A stretch of 15,141 nt of DNA from Clostridia bacterium (lineage in GTDB: Bacteria; Bacillota; Clostridia; Oscillospirales; CAG-272), in contig JAFYBI010000501.1 of the NCBI GenBank assembly GCA_017540285.1, forward strand, positions 1 to 15,141, read 5' to 3'. The notes under the pieces were generated by a model. The model made no database searches. It worked only from the letters and a program-made list of their open reading frames with translations, and had not been told where the DNA came from. The translations under genes were made by a program, and so were the position numbers. Positions within the stretch are counted from its first letter, which is position 1. The number at the start of each line of letters is the position of its first letter. Shown piece by piece: positions 6,837 to 14,516 of the stretch.

Positions 6837-8987
6837 ATGTTTGCATCCGCGTGGATCACCCACCCCGAGGCCGCCTATTCCGAAAACCGGATCTGGCTCT
6901 TCAAAAAGACCTTCTCCCTCGCCGAAAAGCCGGCGCACGCGCCCCTGAACATCGGCGCCGAGGCCTGCTACAAGCTCTTCGTCAACGGACGCCGCGCCGC
7001 CTTCGGTCCCTGCCGTCCGTCCGCGGAGGAAAAGTATTACGATTCGCTCGATCTCGCGCCGTATCTCCGGGCCGGGGACAACGAGCTCTTCTGCGAGGTC
7101 CTCGCGCTCGCGGACAACAGCGACATGACCAAGCCGTGCTTCGTCTACGGCGTGCAGCGCACCGGGAACATGCTCCTCGCCGCCGAGCTCGACTGCGGGG
7201 AGACGGTCATCCGCACCGACGAAAGCTGGCTCGCCGCGCCGTCCCCGACAGCAGACTTCGAGACCCACACCCGGGACGCCGCGGGGGCGATGTTCGAGGA
7301 ACACGCGCACGGCGGAGAACCTGTCTGGCGTGCCGCGAAGGTCGCCGCGCGGGTCGATTCCCTCCGTGAAAAGCCCTATCCGTGGGGCATCGTCAACCCG
7401 ATGTTCGTGATCCCGCGGCCGATCCCGATGCTCTATCAGAAGGAGGTCCCGTTTGCCGACGCCGGCGACGGATACCATATCGCCGACGAGCTGACCTTCG
7501 GCTTCCCGCGCTTCTCCTTCGAGGGACACGGGCGCGTGAAGGTCACGTACGCGGAATCCTTCGGCAGCGGTCACGAAAAGGGGGACCGCCTCGACCGCTC
7601 GCTTCCGTTCCGCGGCGTCTGGGATGAGATCGACGTCGACGGCGCGCTGACGTGGGAGCCGTTCTGGCCCCGGTGCGCGCGGATCCTGCGGATCGAGGGC
7701 GAAGGGGTCCGGCTCGTCTCGTTCGCCTTCACGGAGATCGGCTATCCGCTGACGGTCCCCGGGGACTGCGATTTCGGCAGCGAGGCGGACAACGCGCTCT
7801 GGAAGATCTCCGTCGCGACGCTCATGCGGTGCATGCAGGAGAGCTACGAGGACTGCCCGTATTACGAACAGCTGCAGTACGCGATGGATACGTCCCTCCA
7901 GATGATCTTCAACTACCAGCTCACGGACGACGATCTGCTCGCGCGCAAGGCGATCCGGGACTTCCGCCTCAGCCAGCGCGCCGACGGGCTCCTTTCCAGC
8001 CGCTATCCGACGGTCGAGGCGCAGTTCATCCCGTCGTTTTCCTTCTATTACATCTTCATGGTCGCGGAGCACTGGAAGCGGTTCGGGGATCTCTCCCTCG
8101 TGCGCGGGAATCTCCGCGCGATCGACGGCGTGCTCGAATGGTTCGGCGGCTGCGTCGACGAGACCGGGCTGATCCGCCGCTCGATGTACTGGGACTTCAT
8201 CGACTGGGCGGCGACGTGGCAGGCCGGGGTCCCGACGGTCGGGGACGACTGCCATATGGCGACGGCTTCGGCGATGTACGTCTATTTCCTGCGCGCGGCG
8301 GCGGCGCTTTCGGACCTCTGCGGACGGACCTCGACCGGGGACGAATACCGCGCGCGCGCCGACCGATGCGCCGAAGCGATCGAGCGGCTCTGTTGGGACG
8401 AGGAGCGCGGCCTCTACGCCGACGAGACGAAGCACGTCTATTTCAGCCAGCACATGCAGGTCTGGTGCACGCTCGCCGGGATCGCCGACGGAAGCCGTGC
8501 CCGCCGGATCATGGAAAACGCCGCGGCGCTTGAGACGAAGTGCACGTTCGCTTACGCCTACTTCTGGTTCCGCGCGCTCGAGCAGGTCGGGCTGTATGAC
8601 GAATGCGAGCCGATGATCGACCGCCTGCGCGCGCTGCCTTCGCTCCACTGCACCACGATCCCCGAGACCCCGGACGCGCCGCGCAGCGACTGCCACGCAT
8701 GGGGCGCCATCGCGATCTACGAGTTCGCGGCGGTGGTCCTCGGCGTGCGGACGGTCTCGGCGGCGGAGAAAAAGCTCCGCATCGCGCCGCGCATCGACGG
8801 CCGGGATCACGCGCACGGCACCGTTTATACGGGCTGCGGACCGGTGAAGGTCGCGTGGACGTACTCGGACGGCCTCTTCACCCTGCGCGTCCGTTCGGCC
8901 TCCGGGGCGGAGAAGGAAATCGTCCTCCCCGACGGACAGACTGTCGTCACCCGCTACGCCGACGTTTCCCTCGCCGCGCGGCTCTGA
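6837..8987 (+). CDS. Alpha-L-rhamnosidase (GH78)
   Basis: A 716-residue inverting glycosidase that removes terminal alpha-L-rhamnose from oligosaccharides or glycosides. Residues 1 to about 310 are beta-sandwich domains, including WLFKKTFSL and the Y.L.VNG motif (YKLFVNGRRAAFGP). The (alpha/alpha)6 catalytic barrel follows, then a C-terminal beta domain. The general-acid motif is DCPYYEQLQYAMD (339-351) with Glu344, a variant of the usual DCPQRDERLGW. The base is likely Glu610 in TTIPETPDAPRSDCHAW, with the conserved His620. YWDFIDWA (451-458) is also typical. There is no signal peptide, so it is cytoplasmic. The ATG at 6837 follows AAGGAGA by 6 nt. The altered acid loop suggests a subgroup whose specificity should not be assumed. 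Confidence 0.88.
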   Translation: MFASAWITHPEAAYSENRIWLFKKTFSLAEKPAHAPLNIGAEACYKLFVNGRRAAFGPCRPSAEEKYYDSLDLAPYLRAGDNELFCEVLALADNSDMTKPCFVYGVQRTGNMLLAAELDCGETVIRTDESWLAAPSPTADFETHTRDAAGAMFEEHAHGGEPVWRAAKVAARVDSLREKPYPWGIVNPMFVIPRPIPMLYQKEVPFADAGDGYHIADELTFGFPRFSFEGHGRVKVTYAESFGSGHEKGDRLDRSLPFRGVWDEIDVDGALTWEPFWPRCARILRIEGEGVRLVSFAFTEIGYPLTVPGDCDFGSEADNALWKISVATLMRCMQESYEDCPYYEQLQYAMDTSLQMIFNYQLTDDDLLARKAIRDFRLSQRADGLLSSRYPTVEAQFIPSFSFYYIFMVAEHWKRFGDLSLVRGNLRAIDGVLEWFGGCVDETGLIRRSMYWDFIDWAATWQAGVPTVGDDCHMATASAMYVYFLRAAAALSDLCGRTSTGDEYRARADRCAEAIERLCWDEERGLYADETKHVYFSQHMQVWCTLAGIADGSRARRIMENAAALETKCTFAYAYFWFRALEQVGLYDECEPMIDRLRALPSLHCTTIPETPDAPRSDCHAWGAIAIYEFAAVVLGVRTVSAAEKKLRIAPRIDGRDHAHGTVYTGCGPVKVAWTYSDGLFTLRVRSASGAEKEIVLPDGQTVVTRYADVSLAARL

Positions 8988-9010
8988 CGGGAATGAGAAA
9001 GGAGTTTTCC

Positions 9011-10039
9011 ATGTCGCTTTACGATCTTCACACCTCGCTGGCGGACGCCGATCTCGCGGCGCGTCTGCCGTATTCCTTCGATCCCGCGATGCCGCTCGCG
9101 CCTCAGAAAGCCCGCGCGGACCGCGTCTTCCGCTCCCTCCTCGGCTTTGACCGGATGCCGGAGCCCGCATGCGCGCCGGACGTCGCGGTCGAATTCACCT
9201 CCGAAGAGGATCCCCGCTTCACGGAAGTCCGCTTCACGTTCGAGAGCGAACCCGGCTTCCGCGTCCCGGCGCATCTGCTGATCCCGAAGGCGCCCTCCGC
9301 GCTTGCGGCGAACGGCAGACTCCCGGTGATGATCTGCCTGCAAGGCCATTCGACCGGGATGCACATCTCCATCGGCCGCGCGAAATTCCCCGGGGACGCC
9401 GAAACCATCGCCGGGGGCCGGGACTTCGCCCTCCAGGCCGTCGCGCGCGGGTACATTGCGGTCGCGATGGAGCAGCGGGGGCTCGGCGAACTGAAGCACG
9501 GCGGCGGATGCCTTCTCCCGGCGTCGCAGGCGCTTCTGCTCGGACGCACCCTCCTCGGCGAGCGCATCTACGACATCGGCCGCCTGATCGACGCGATCGA
9601 GGGCGGTCTGTGCGATGCCGCCGATCCTCAGCGGGTATATCTCATGGGCAACTCCGGCGGCGGGACCGCGACCTGGCACGCGGCGGCGATCGAGCACCGG
9701 CTGGCGGGCGTCATGCCGTCCTGCGCGTTCAACCTCTACCGCAAGTCGATCTTCGCGATGGACCACTGCATCTGCAACCACATCCCGCACATCCTCGAAT
9801 ACATGGAAATGCCCGACCTCGCGATGCTGACGGCTCCCACTCCGGTCGTGATCGTGTGCGGACGGGAGGACGGGATCTTCCCGCTCGACGGCGTCCTCGA
9901 AGGCTTCGAGACGGTGAAGGCCGTGTATCGGGCCGCGGGCGTGCCGGATCGGTGCCGTCTGGTGATCGGGGAAGGCGGCCACCGCTTCTATCCCGAGGAC
10001 GGCTGGCCCGTCTTTGAAGAACTGACCGCAAAGGCGTGA
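9011..10039 (+). CDS. Alpha/beta hydrolase, esterase-like (dienelactone hydrolase / acetyl-esterase type)
   Basis: A 342-residue serine hydrolase without a signal peptide. The catalytic triad is readable: Ser215 in the elbow LMGNSGGGTA, Asp287 in CGREDGIF, His324 in GEGGHRFYPED. CLQGHSTGMH (109-118) supplies an HG-type oxyanion region, and AMEQRGLGE (152-160) is typical of large abhydrolases placed among carbohydrate genes. It most likely removes acetyl or methyl esters from the imported glycan; the leaving group is inferred. The ATG at 9011 has AAAGGAG (8998-9004) at 6 nt. An in-frame ATG at 8993 would put that site inside the gene, and the frame open to 8603 only shadows GH78. It starts 23 nt after the GH78 stop and lies 14 nt before the GH95 start. 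Confidence 0.85.
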   Translation: MSLYDLHTSLADADLAARLPYSFDPAMPLAPQKARADRVFRSLLGFDRMPEPACAPDVAVEFTSEEDPRFTEVRFTFESEPGFRVPAHLLIPKAPSALAANGRLPVMICLQGHSTGMHISIGRAKFPGDAETIAGGRDFALQAVARGYIAVAMEQRGLGELKHGGGCLLPASQALLLGRTLLGERIYDIGRLIDAIEGGLCDAADPQRVYLMGNSGGGTATWHAAAIEHRLAGVMPSCAFNLYRKSIFAMDHCICNHIPHILEYMEMPDLAMLTAPTPVVIVCGREDGIFPLDGVLEGFETVKAVYRAAGVPDRCRLVIGEGGHRFYPEDGWPVFEELTAKA

Positions 10040-10053
10040 GCGAGGGCGGTGCG

Positions 10054-12198
10054 ATGAGAGAAAACAGACTCTGGTATCGGGCTCCCGCCGCCGACTGGAA
10101 CGAAGCGCTCCCGCTCGGGAACGGACGGCTAGGCGCGATGGTGTACGGGGGAATCGGCGAAGAACGCCTGCAGCTGAACGAGGAGAGCGTATGGTCCGGG
10201 TGGGAATGGCCGGAATCCGACAGCCCGAAGACCCGGGAACACCTCGATGAAATGCGGCGGCTGCTCTTCGAAGGACGCTATACCGAGGCCCAGCGGCTCT
10301 GCAACCGGTACATGGTCTGCCGCGGGGAGGGGCATCACAACGTCCGCGGGGCTTACGGATCCTATCAGACCGCGGGCGAGCTGACAATCACGTTTCCGAC
10401 GCCGGGCGACGCGGTCCCGGACGGCTACTGCCGCGAACTGCTCCTCGACGAAGGACGGGCGGTGATCTCATGGCCGGGCGTCGAGCGGGAAGTGTTCGTC
10501 TCCCCCCGCTTCAACACGATCGCCGCACGGTTTCGCGGAGCGGTCGGGGGAGCCTCGGTCCGGTACGAGCGGGACAACGCGGCGATTTTGCACGACGACG
10601 GCGAGATCACGGCGGTCGGGTATCTGCCGCTTGCCTTTGCCGTGCTCGTGCGGTATGAGATCCGCGGGGACGAGCTCACCGTCTGGGCGACCGTCGCCAC
10701 GGCCTATCACAGCGGCCGGGATCCGCGCGAGGTCTGCCGGGGGACGCTGGATCGCGCGATGGCGGCGGGCGTCGATGCGCTTCGGGACGATGCGCGGGCG
10801 TATTTCGGGGATCTGCTCGGCCGCGCGGAGATCACCCTGCCCGGATCGGGCGACAGGGCGGACGTCCCGACCGACGAACGGCTCCGCCGTCCCGCAGACG
10901 ATCCGGGGCTCGCCGAGCTCTACTTCAATTTCGGGCGGTATCTGCTCGCGGCGTCGTCGGGCGGCGTCCTTCCGGCGAACCTGCAGGGGATCTGGTGCCG
11001 GGACTACGAGGCCCCGTGGAGCGCGGACTACCACATCAACATCAACATCCAGATGAACTACTGGTTCGCCGAGACCGCGGACATGCCCGAGCTCGTGCGG
11101 CCGTTCTTCGACTTCATCAAGATGATCGCGAAGGCCGGCGAGCGGACCGCCCGGATCGCCTACGGATGCCCCGGCTGGGTCGCGCACGTCGTCTCGAATC
11201 CGTGGGGCTATACCTCGCTCGGATGCAATCCGCAGTACGGGGCGTTCGCCGCGGCGGGAGCGTGGTGCCTCCGGCATGTCAGGGAGCGCTGGCTGTACGG
11301 CGGGGACGACGCGATCCTCACGGAATTCTACCCGGTGATCCGCGGGGCGAGCGAATTCTTCGCGGCGTATCTCGTCCGGGATCCGCGCACGGGATACCTC
11401 GTCACCGCGCCGGCCTCTTCGCCGGAGAACAGCTTCGTCAGCCCGGAGGACGGCGCGCGGGTGAACGTCTGCGCAGGTCCGACGATGGACACGAGCATCG
11501 TGCGCGAGCTCTTCCGCTTCAACATCGACGCGGCGCGCGCGCTCGGGATCGACGGGGCATTCGCCGACCGGCTGGAGGGCCTCGAAGCGGAGCTCACGCC
11601 GCTCCGGATCGGGAAGAACGGCACGATCCTGGAGTGGTCCGAGGACTTCGAAGAGGTCGAGCCGGGCCACCGCCACATGTCCCATCTCTACGGCCTCTAT
11701 CCGGCGGCGGAGATCACCCGCTCGACCCCGGAGACCTTCGAGGCTGCCCGGAAGACGATCGAGCGCAGGCTCGCGCACGGCGGCGGACACACCGGATGGA
11801 GCCGGGCATGGATCATCAACTTCTTCGCGCGGCTCGGAGACGGCGAGGCGGCCCACGAGAATCTCCTCGCGCTCTTCGAAAAGAGCACGCTTCCGAACCT
11901 GTTCGACAACCATCCGCCGTTCCAGATCGACGGGAACTTCGGCGGCACGGCGGGCATCGCGGAAATGCTGATCCAGAGCCACGACGGCGCGATCGACGTG
12001 CTGCCCGCGCTGCCCCGCGCATGGGCGGACGGCGCCTTCCGGGGGCTCATGGCGCGCGGCGGATTCAAGGTGGACGCCGTCTGGAAGAACGGCCGCGTCG
12101 TGAAATGCGCCGCCGTCGGAAATCCGGGGAAGGCGGGCGTGCTCCGCGTGAACGGCGAGGAGATCCCCTTCGAAGGCTCCGTCGACTATGCGGGCTGA
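10054..12198 (+). CDS. Alpha-L-fucosidase (GH95)
   Basis: A 714-residue inverting glycosidase, somewhat shorter than the usual 750-800. GH95 enzymes release alpha-1,2-linked L-fucose, and some release L-galactose. The N-terminal motif LWYRAPAADWNEALPLGNGRLGAMVYGG and LNEESVWSG (41-49) are classic for the family. Catalytic residues fit the Bifidobacterium AfcA scheme: Asn329 and Asn331 in HININIQMNYW, Glu527 in TILEWSEDFEE, Asp626 in FQIDGNFGGTAG. PGHRHMSHLYGLYP is another family block. There is no signal peptide, so it is cytoplasmic. The frame also offers GTG at 10036, overlapping the previous stop as GTGA, but its ribosome site is too close. ATG at 10054 has AGGG at 7 nt and gives the family-typical N-terminus. 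It is the last gene of the plus operon. Confidence 0.92.
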   Translation: MRENRLWYRAPAADWNEALPLGNGRLGAMVYGGIGEERLQLNEESVWSGWEWPESDSPKTREHLDEMRRLLFEGRYTEAQRLCNRYMVCRGEGHHNVRGAYGSYQTAGELTITFPTPGDAVPDGYCRELLLDEGRAVISWPGVEREVFVSPRFNTIAARFRGAVGGASVRYERDNAAILHDDGEITAVGYLPLAFAVLVRYEIRGDELTVWATVATAYHSGRDPREVCRGTLDRAMAAGVDALRDDARAYFGDLLGRAEITLPGSGDRADVPTDERLRRPADDPGLAELYFNFGRYLLAASSGGVLPANLQGIWCRDYEAPWSADYHININIQMNYWFAETADMPELVRPFFDFIKMIAKAGERTARIAYGCPGWVAHVVSNPWGYTSLGCNPQYGAFAAAGAWCLRHVRERWLYGGDDAILTEFYPVIRGASEFFAAYLVRDPRTGYLVTAPASSPENSFVSPEDGARVNVCAGPTMDTSIVRELFRFNIDAARALGIDGAFADRLEGLEAELTPLRIGKNGTILEWSEDFEEVEPGHRHMSHLYGLYPAAEITRSTPETFEAARKTIERRLAHGGGHTGWSRAWIINFFARLGDGEAAHENLLALFEKSTLPNLFDNHPPFQIDGNFGGTAGIAEMLIQSHDGAIDVLPALPRAWADGAFRGLMARGGFKVDAVWKNGRVVKCAAVGNPGKAGVLRVNGEEIPFEGSVDYAG

Positions 12199-12210
12199 CA
12201 AACCAAACGG

Positions 12211-12246
12211 GCTTCGGTCCTCCCCGGGGGGGCGGAGCTCTTTTTG
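12211..12246 (+). terminator. Intrinsic terminator after the GH95 gene
   Basis: TCCTCCCC (12218-12225) pairs with GGGGCGGA (12229-12236 region) around a short G loop, with one internal mismatch. The outer bases GGCT and AGCTC can extend the stem. Five T follow (12241-12245). It lies 12-20 nt past the GH95 stop and just before the next promoter, so it separates the glycan operon from the Nudix gene. Confidence 0.75.
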
Positions 12247-12255
12247 CGCCGCGCA

Positions 12256-12284
12256 TTGACAAAACGCGGAAAAACGTGTATAAT
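12256..12284 (+). promoter_or_regulatory. Sigma-A-type promoter of the Nudix gene
   Basis: TTGACA (12256-12261) and TATAAT (12279-12284) are perfect boxes, 17 bp apart. Transcription should start near 12291, leaving a leader of about 30 nt that carries AGGAGG (12310-12315). Confidence 0.88.
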
Positions 12285-12320
12285 AAGGGGCAAATCCGAT
12301 GAGATCCGCAGGAGGCGTAT

Positions 12321-12755
12321 ATGGCGGAGCGAGCGGTCTTCACCAACATGTGCATGGTGTCGCGCGGGGACGAGGTCCTCGTCCAGCGGCGCAGCGACAA
12401 AAACTGGCCCGGGATCGTGTTTCCCGGCGGGCATGCGGAGCCCGGGGAGGCGTTCGTCGAATCCGTGATCCGCGAGGTGCGCGAGGAAACGGGGCTGCTG
12501 ATCGAGCGGCCCGAGCTCTGCGGGGTGAAGCAGTTCGTCGACCACGAAGGCGCGCGCTACGTCGTCTTTCTCTACCGGACCGATCGCTTTGCCGGCGAGC
12601 TCGCCTCCTCCGACGAGGGCGAGGTCTTCTGGGTGAAGCGCGAAGAGGTGGCGTCCCTGCCGCTGGCCAACGGTGTCGCGCAGATGCTGCCGATTTTCTT
12701 CGGCGATTTTCCCCGCGAGCTCATCTGGCGGGACGGGGAACCCATGCTGATTTGA
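12321..12755 (+). CDS. Nudix hydrolase (MutT/8-oxo-dGTP diphosphatase-like)
   Basis: A 144-residue cytosolic pyrophosphohydrolase. The full Nudix box GX5EX7REUXEEXGU is present at residues 37-59: Gly37, Glu43, Arg51, Glu52, Glu55, Glu56, Gly58. The catalytic helix REVREETGL binds magnesium. NWPGIVFPGGH just before it is typical of MutT-like members that sanitise oxidised nucleotides. The family also includes enzymes for other nucleoside diphosphate derivatives, so the substrate is not certain. The ATG at 12321 follows AGGAGG by 5 nt. It has its own consensus promoter and is a monocistronic unit between the glycan operon and rsmE. Confidence 0.92.
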   Translation: MAERAVFTNMCMVSRGDEVLVQRRSDKNWPGIVFPGGHAEPGEAFVESVIREVREETGLLIERPELCGVKQFVDHEGARYVVFLYRTDRFAGELASSDEGEVFWVKREEVASLPLANGVAQMLPIFFGDFPRELIWRDGEPMLI

Positions 12756-12785
12756 CTGTTACAAGCGTCGCGTATTTGTAAACAT

Positions 12786-12806
12786 TTGCTCCGGAAGCAA
12801 CTTTTG
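12786..12806 (+). terminator. Weak terminator-like hairpin after the Nudix gene
   Basis: TTGCT (12786-12790) and AGCAA (12796-12800) form a 5-bp stem with loop CCGGA, followed by CTTTTG. It lies 31 nt after the Nudix stop and 24 nt before the rsmE promoter. The stem is short and the T run is only four bases. A second near-copy of the segment (TTTTGCCCCGGAA, about 12802-12814) follows directly, so termination may be leaky. Confidence 0.45.
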
Positions 12807-12829
12807 CCCCGGAAAATCCGCGAAAATGT

Positions 12830-12858
12830 TTGACAAATCGCTCTATTTGTGCTATACT
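12830..12858 (+). promoter_or_regulatory. Sigma-A-type promoter of rsmE
   Basis: TTGACA (12830-12835) and TATACT (12853-12858) lie 17 bp apart, with TGC ahead of the -10 box making an extended -10. The start point would be near 12865, about 45 nt before the rsmE ATG. This also shows that reading frame upstream of 12911 is not translated as part of RsmE. Confidence 0.82.
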
Positions 12859-12910
12859 ATATCGGTATTTAGCGCCGCGGGCACGGCGGTGCGTCGGAGC
12901 GGAGGACGGT

Positions 12911-13660
12911 ATGCCGAGATTTTTCATCCAGTCGGCCGATCTCGCCGGCGGCCGTGCCGTGATCACGGGCGAAGACGCCCAGCACATCACGAAAGCGCTC
13001 CGGATGAAACCGGGCGAGCATGTGACCCTCTGCGACGAGGCCGGCGTTGAATACGAAACGGTCCTGCTTCTCACGGGAGAACGGGTGGAATGCGAGATCC
13101 TCTCCGCAAAGCCCTCGGAGAACGAACCGCCTTACCGCGCCGTCGTCTATCAGGCGCTCGTGAAGGGCGACCGGTTCGAGACGGTCCTGATGAAGGCCAC
13201 CGAGCTCGGCGCTGCGAGGATCGTTCCCGTCGCCTCGGCGCGCTGCACGGTCAGGCTCGAGCCGAAGGAATACGCGAAGAAGCGGGAACGCTGGCAGCGG
13301 ATCGCCGCGGAAGCCGCCAAGCAGTGCGGCCGTGCCCGGATCCCCGACGTGACCGATCCCATGCCCTTCGCCGCCGCGGTGAAAGAAGCCGCGCGGGCCG
13401 AATTGCCTCTCTTCTGCTACGAAGCCGAGGGGACCGAACCCCTGCCCGTTCACCTTGCGGGGGAGCGGACACCGGAGACCGTATCCGTCGTGATCGGTCC
13501 GGAGGGCGGATTTGAAGAAGCGGAAGCGGATGAAGCGCGGGTTCTCGGCATGAAGATGACGGGGCTCGGACGCCGGATCCTCCGCACGGAGACCGCCGCG
13601 CCCGCCGTTCTCGCATGTCTGTCCTGCCGGTACGAGATGGGACGGACTTTGAATACCTGA
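12911..13660 (+). CDS. rsmE: 16S rRNA (uracil(1498)-N3)-methyltransferase RsmE
   Basis: This 249-residue cytosolic SPOUT-class methyltransferase methylates U1498 of 16S rRNA in the assembled small subunit, using S-adenosylmethionine. The N-terminal PUA-like RNA-binding domain starts MPRFFIQSAD and contains the conserved GEDAQHITKALRMKPGE (20-36). The C-terminal knot has VVIGPEGGFEEAE (193-205) and LGRRILRTETA (219-229), the S-adenosylmethionine-binding loops of RsmE. QALVKGDRFETVLMKATELGA is also typical. The length equals the family norm (about 245). The ATG at 12911 follows GGAGGA and starts the standard N-terminus; the frame extends upstream to 12830 but overlaps the promoter. In many Firmicutes rsmE follows prmA and dnaJ; here it follows a Nudix gene and has its own promoter. 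Confidence 0.96.
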   Translation: MPRFFIQSADLAGGRAVITGEDAQHITKALRMKPGEHVTLCDEAGVEYETVLLLTGERVECEILSAKPSENEPPYRAVVYQALVKGDRFETVLMKATELGAARIVPVASARCTVRLEPKEYAKKRERWQRIAAEAAKQCGRARIPDVTDPMPFAAAVKEAARAELPLFCYEAEGTEPLPVHLAGERTPETVSVVIGPEGGFEEAEADEARVLGMKMTGLGRRILRTETAAPAVLACLSCRYEMGRTLNT

Positions 13661-13736
13661 ATACGCATCAAACCGGTTACGATACCGTTTCAGAATCATA
13701 CGGAAGAGCTTCGGGCGCGGCGCGCTTCGGAGCATG

Positions 13737-13763
13737 GAAAGGAGAAGGCCTCCCGGCGGGAGG
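13737..13763 (+). promoter_or_regulatory. Purine-rich site and hairpin ahead of the membrane-protein start
   Basis: AAAGGAGAAGG (13737-13747) is a strong ribosome-binding-like sequence. It is followed at once by CCTCCC (13749-13754), GGC, GGGAGG (13758-13763), a perfect 6-bp stem in which one arm is an SD-like GGGAGG and the other is anti-SD-like. The nearest good start, ATG 13782, is 18 nt past the stem. Folding the stem would bring the first purine-rich site closer to the start. The role is unproven. Confidence 0.35.
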
Positions 13764-13781
13764 TCCATCGGGAAATTGGAT

Positions 13782-14231
13782 ATGGCAAAGGCAAGACAGT
13801 CCGCGAAGAAGAGCGGTTCCAACAAGATGAAAGCGGTGAGCAAGTCGAGAGCGGGGCAGATCGTCCTCGTCCGGATCCTGGTCATCGTTCTCGTCGCGGT
13901 CATCGTCGGGATCCTGTTTGATTTTGTGCGCGGGGACGCGATCCGGGAATTCCCGTTCCATACCTACACCCTGCCGGTGCTCCGCCTGGTGTTCCCGGTC
14001 CTTCTGGCCGCGGCCGTCGCCTACCTCGTTGTGACCGTCGTGAAGAAAATCGACACCTCGACCCATTGGATCACGCCGGAAATGCTCGTGGGGATCGGCT
14101 TCTATCTCTCCCTGACCGCGCTGTTCTACGACCGCTTCACGTCGTTCCCCCCCTTGTTCTACACGATTTCCGTGATCGGCTGCGTGCTGTTCGCCGTGTA
14201 TTACATCTACACCGTGCTGCTTTATAAGTAA
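13782..14231 (+). CDS. Four-helix membrane protein of unknown function
   Basis: A 149-residue protein I do not recognise. The first 26 residues are strongly basic (Lys/Arg/Ser-rich). Four hydrophobic segments follow at about 27-49, 62-87, 98-116 and 123-147, ending in YTVLLYK. The positive-inside rule puts the basic N-terminus in the cytoplasm and, with four helices, the C-terminus too. No catalytic motif is seen. The start is uncertain: ATG at 13782 has only a weak GGGAAA site 6 nt ahead, while in-frame ATG at 13734 (165 residues) has GGAG only 1 nt upstream. Between them lie AAAGGAGAAGG and a perfect hairpin. I prefer 13782 because it gives a compact basic N-terminus. It lies about 120 nt after rsmE and may be cotranscribed, followed by a clear hairpin terminator. 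Confidence 0.75.
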   Translation: MAKARQSAKKSGSNKMKAVSKSRAGQIVLVRILVIVLVAVIVGILFDFVRGDAIREFPFHTYTLPVLRLVFPVLLAAAVAYLVVTVVKKIDTSTHWITPEMLVGIGFYLSLTALFYDRFTSFPPLFYTISVIGCVLFAVYYIYTVLLYK

Positions 14232-14252
14232 ACGCACGATGCTCCGGACCCG

Positions 14253-14294
14253 ATGGCTTGACAGATCATCAAGAGATTCCGTCAAGCCATTTTC
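14253..14294 (+). terminator. Intrinsic terminator after the membrane-protein gene
   Basis: ATGGCTTGAC (14253-14262) pairs perfectly with GTCAAGCCAT (14281-14290), a 10-bp stem with an 18-nt loop, followed by TTTCC. It starts 22 nt after the stop codon. The T tract is short. The stem is long and no other explanation is apparent. Confidence 0.7.
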
Positions 14295-14516
14295 CATCAT
14301 CCTTCCCGCAAATTCACGGAAATTTCATATCATAACGACGAAAATCGCCCGGTTTTGGCGGTTACCTTGTGCTAAAAGATGAGGCGACACGAAAAAAACA
14401 CACAAAAACTATGAAAATTTCCGATTTCCCTATTGAAAAAACACAAAAAGTACTGTAAAATATAGTGTAGTATTAACAATAAAAAATCAAATAAGGAATT
14501 CAGGAAGGGTCAGATT
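14295..14516 (+). promoter_or_regulatory. AT-rich promoter and leader of the CdaR-like gene
   Basis: The non-coding stretch from 14232 to 14516 holds the terminator and then an AT-rich region unlike the GC-rich surroundings. A promoter is visible: TTGAAA (14433-14438) and TAAAAT (14456-14461), 17 bp apart. Upstream, A tracts near 14390-14410 could act as an UP element. The start point would be near 14468, giving a leader of about 50 nt with AGGAAGGG (14502-14509), 7 nt before the ATG. Nothing else is recognised between 14295 and 14385. Confidence 0.7.

Noticed and set aside
8603..9010. Upstream extension of the esterase frame into the GH78 gene
   Set aside because: This part is an Arg-rich out-of-frame shadow of GH78. 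The ribosome site AAAGGAG and the family start fit ATG 9011.
4739..9170. Two very long minus-strand open frames (706 and 833 codons) opposite the lipoprotein and GH78 genes
   Set aside because: Their translations are Arg/Asp/Val-rich repeats of antisense codons without motifs, and they cover genes with verified active-site residues.
10468..12201. Minus-strand frame of 577 codons opposite GH95
   Set aside because: It is antisense to a well-matched GH95 enzyme, has no family motif and no plausible promoter.
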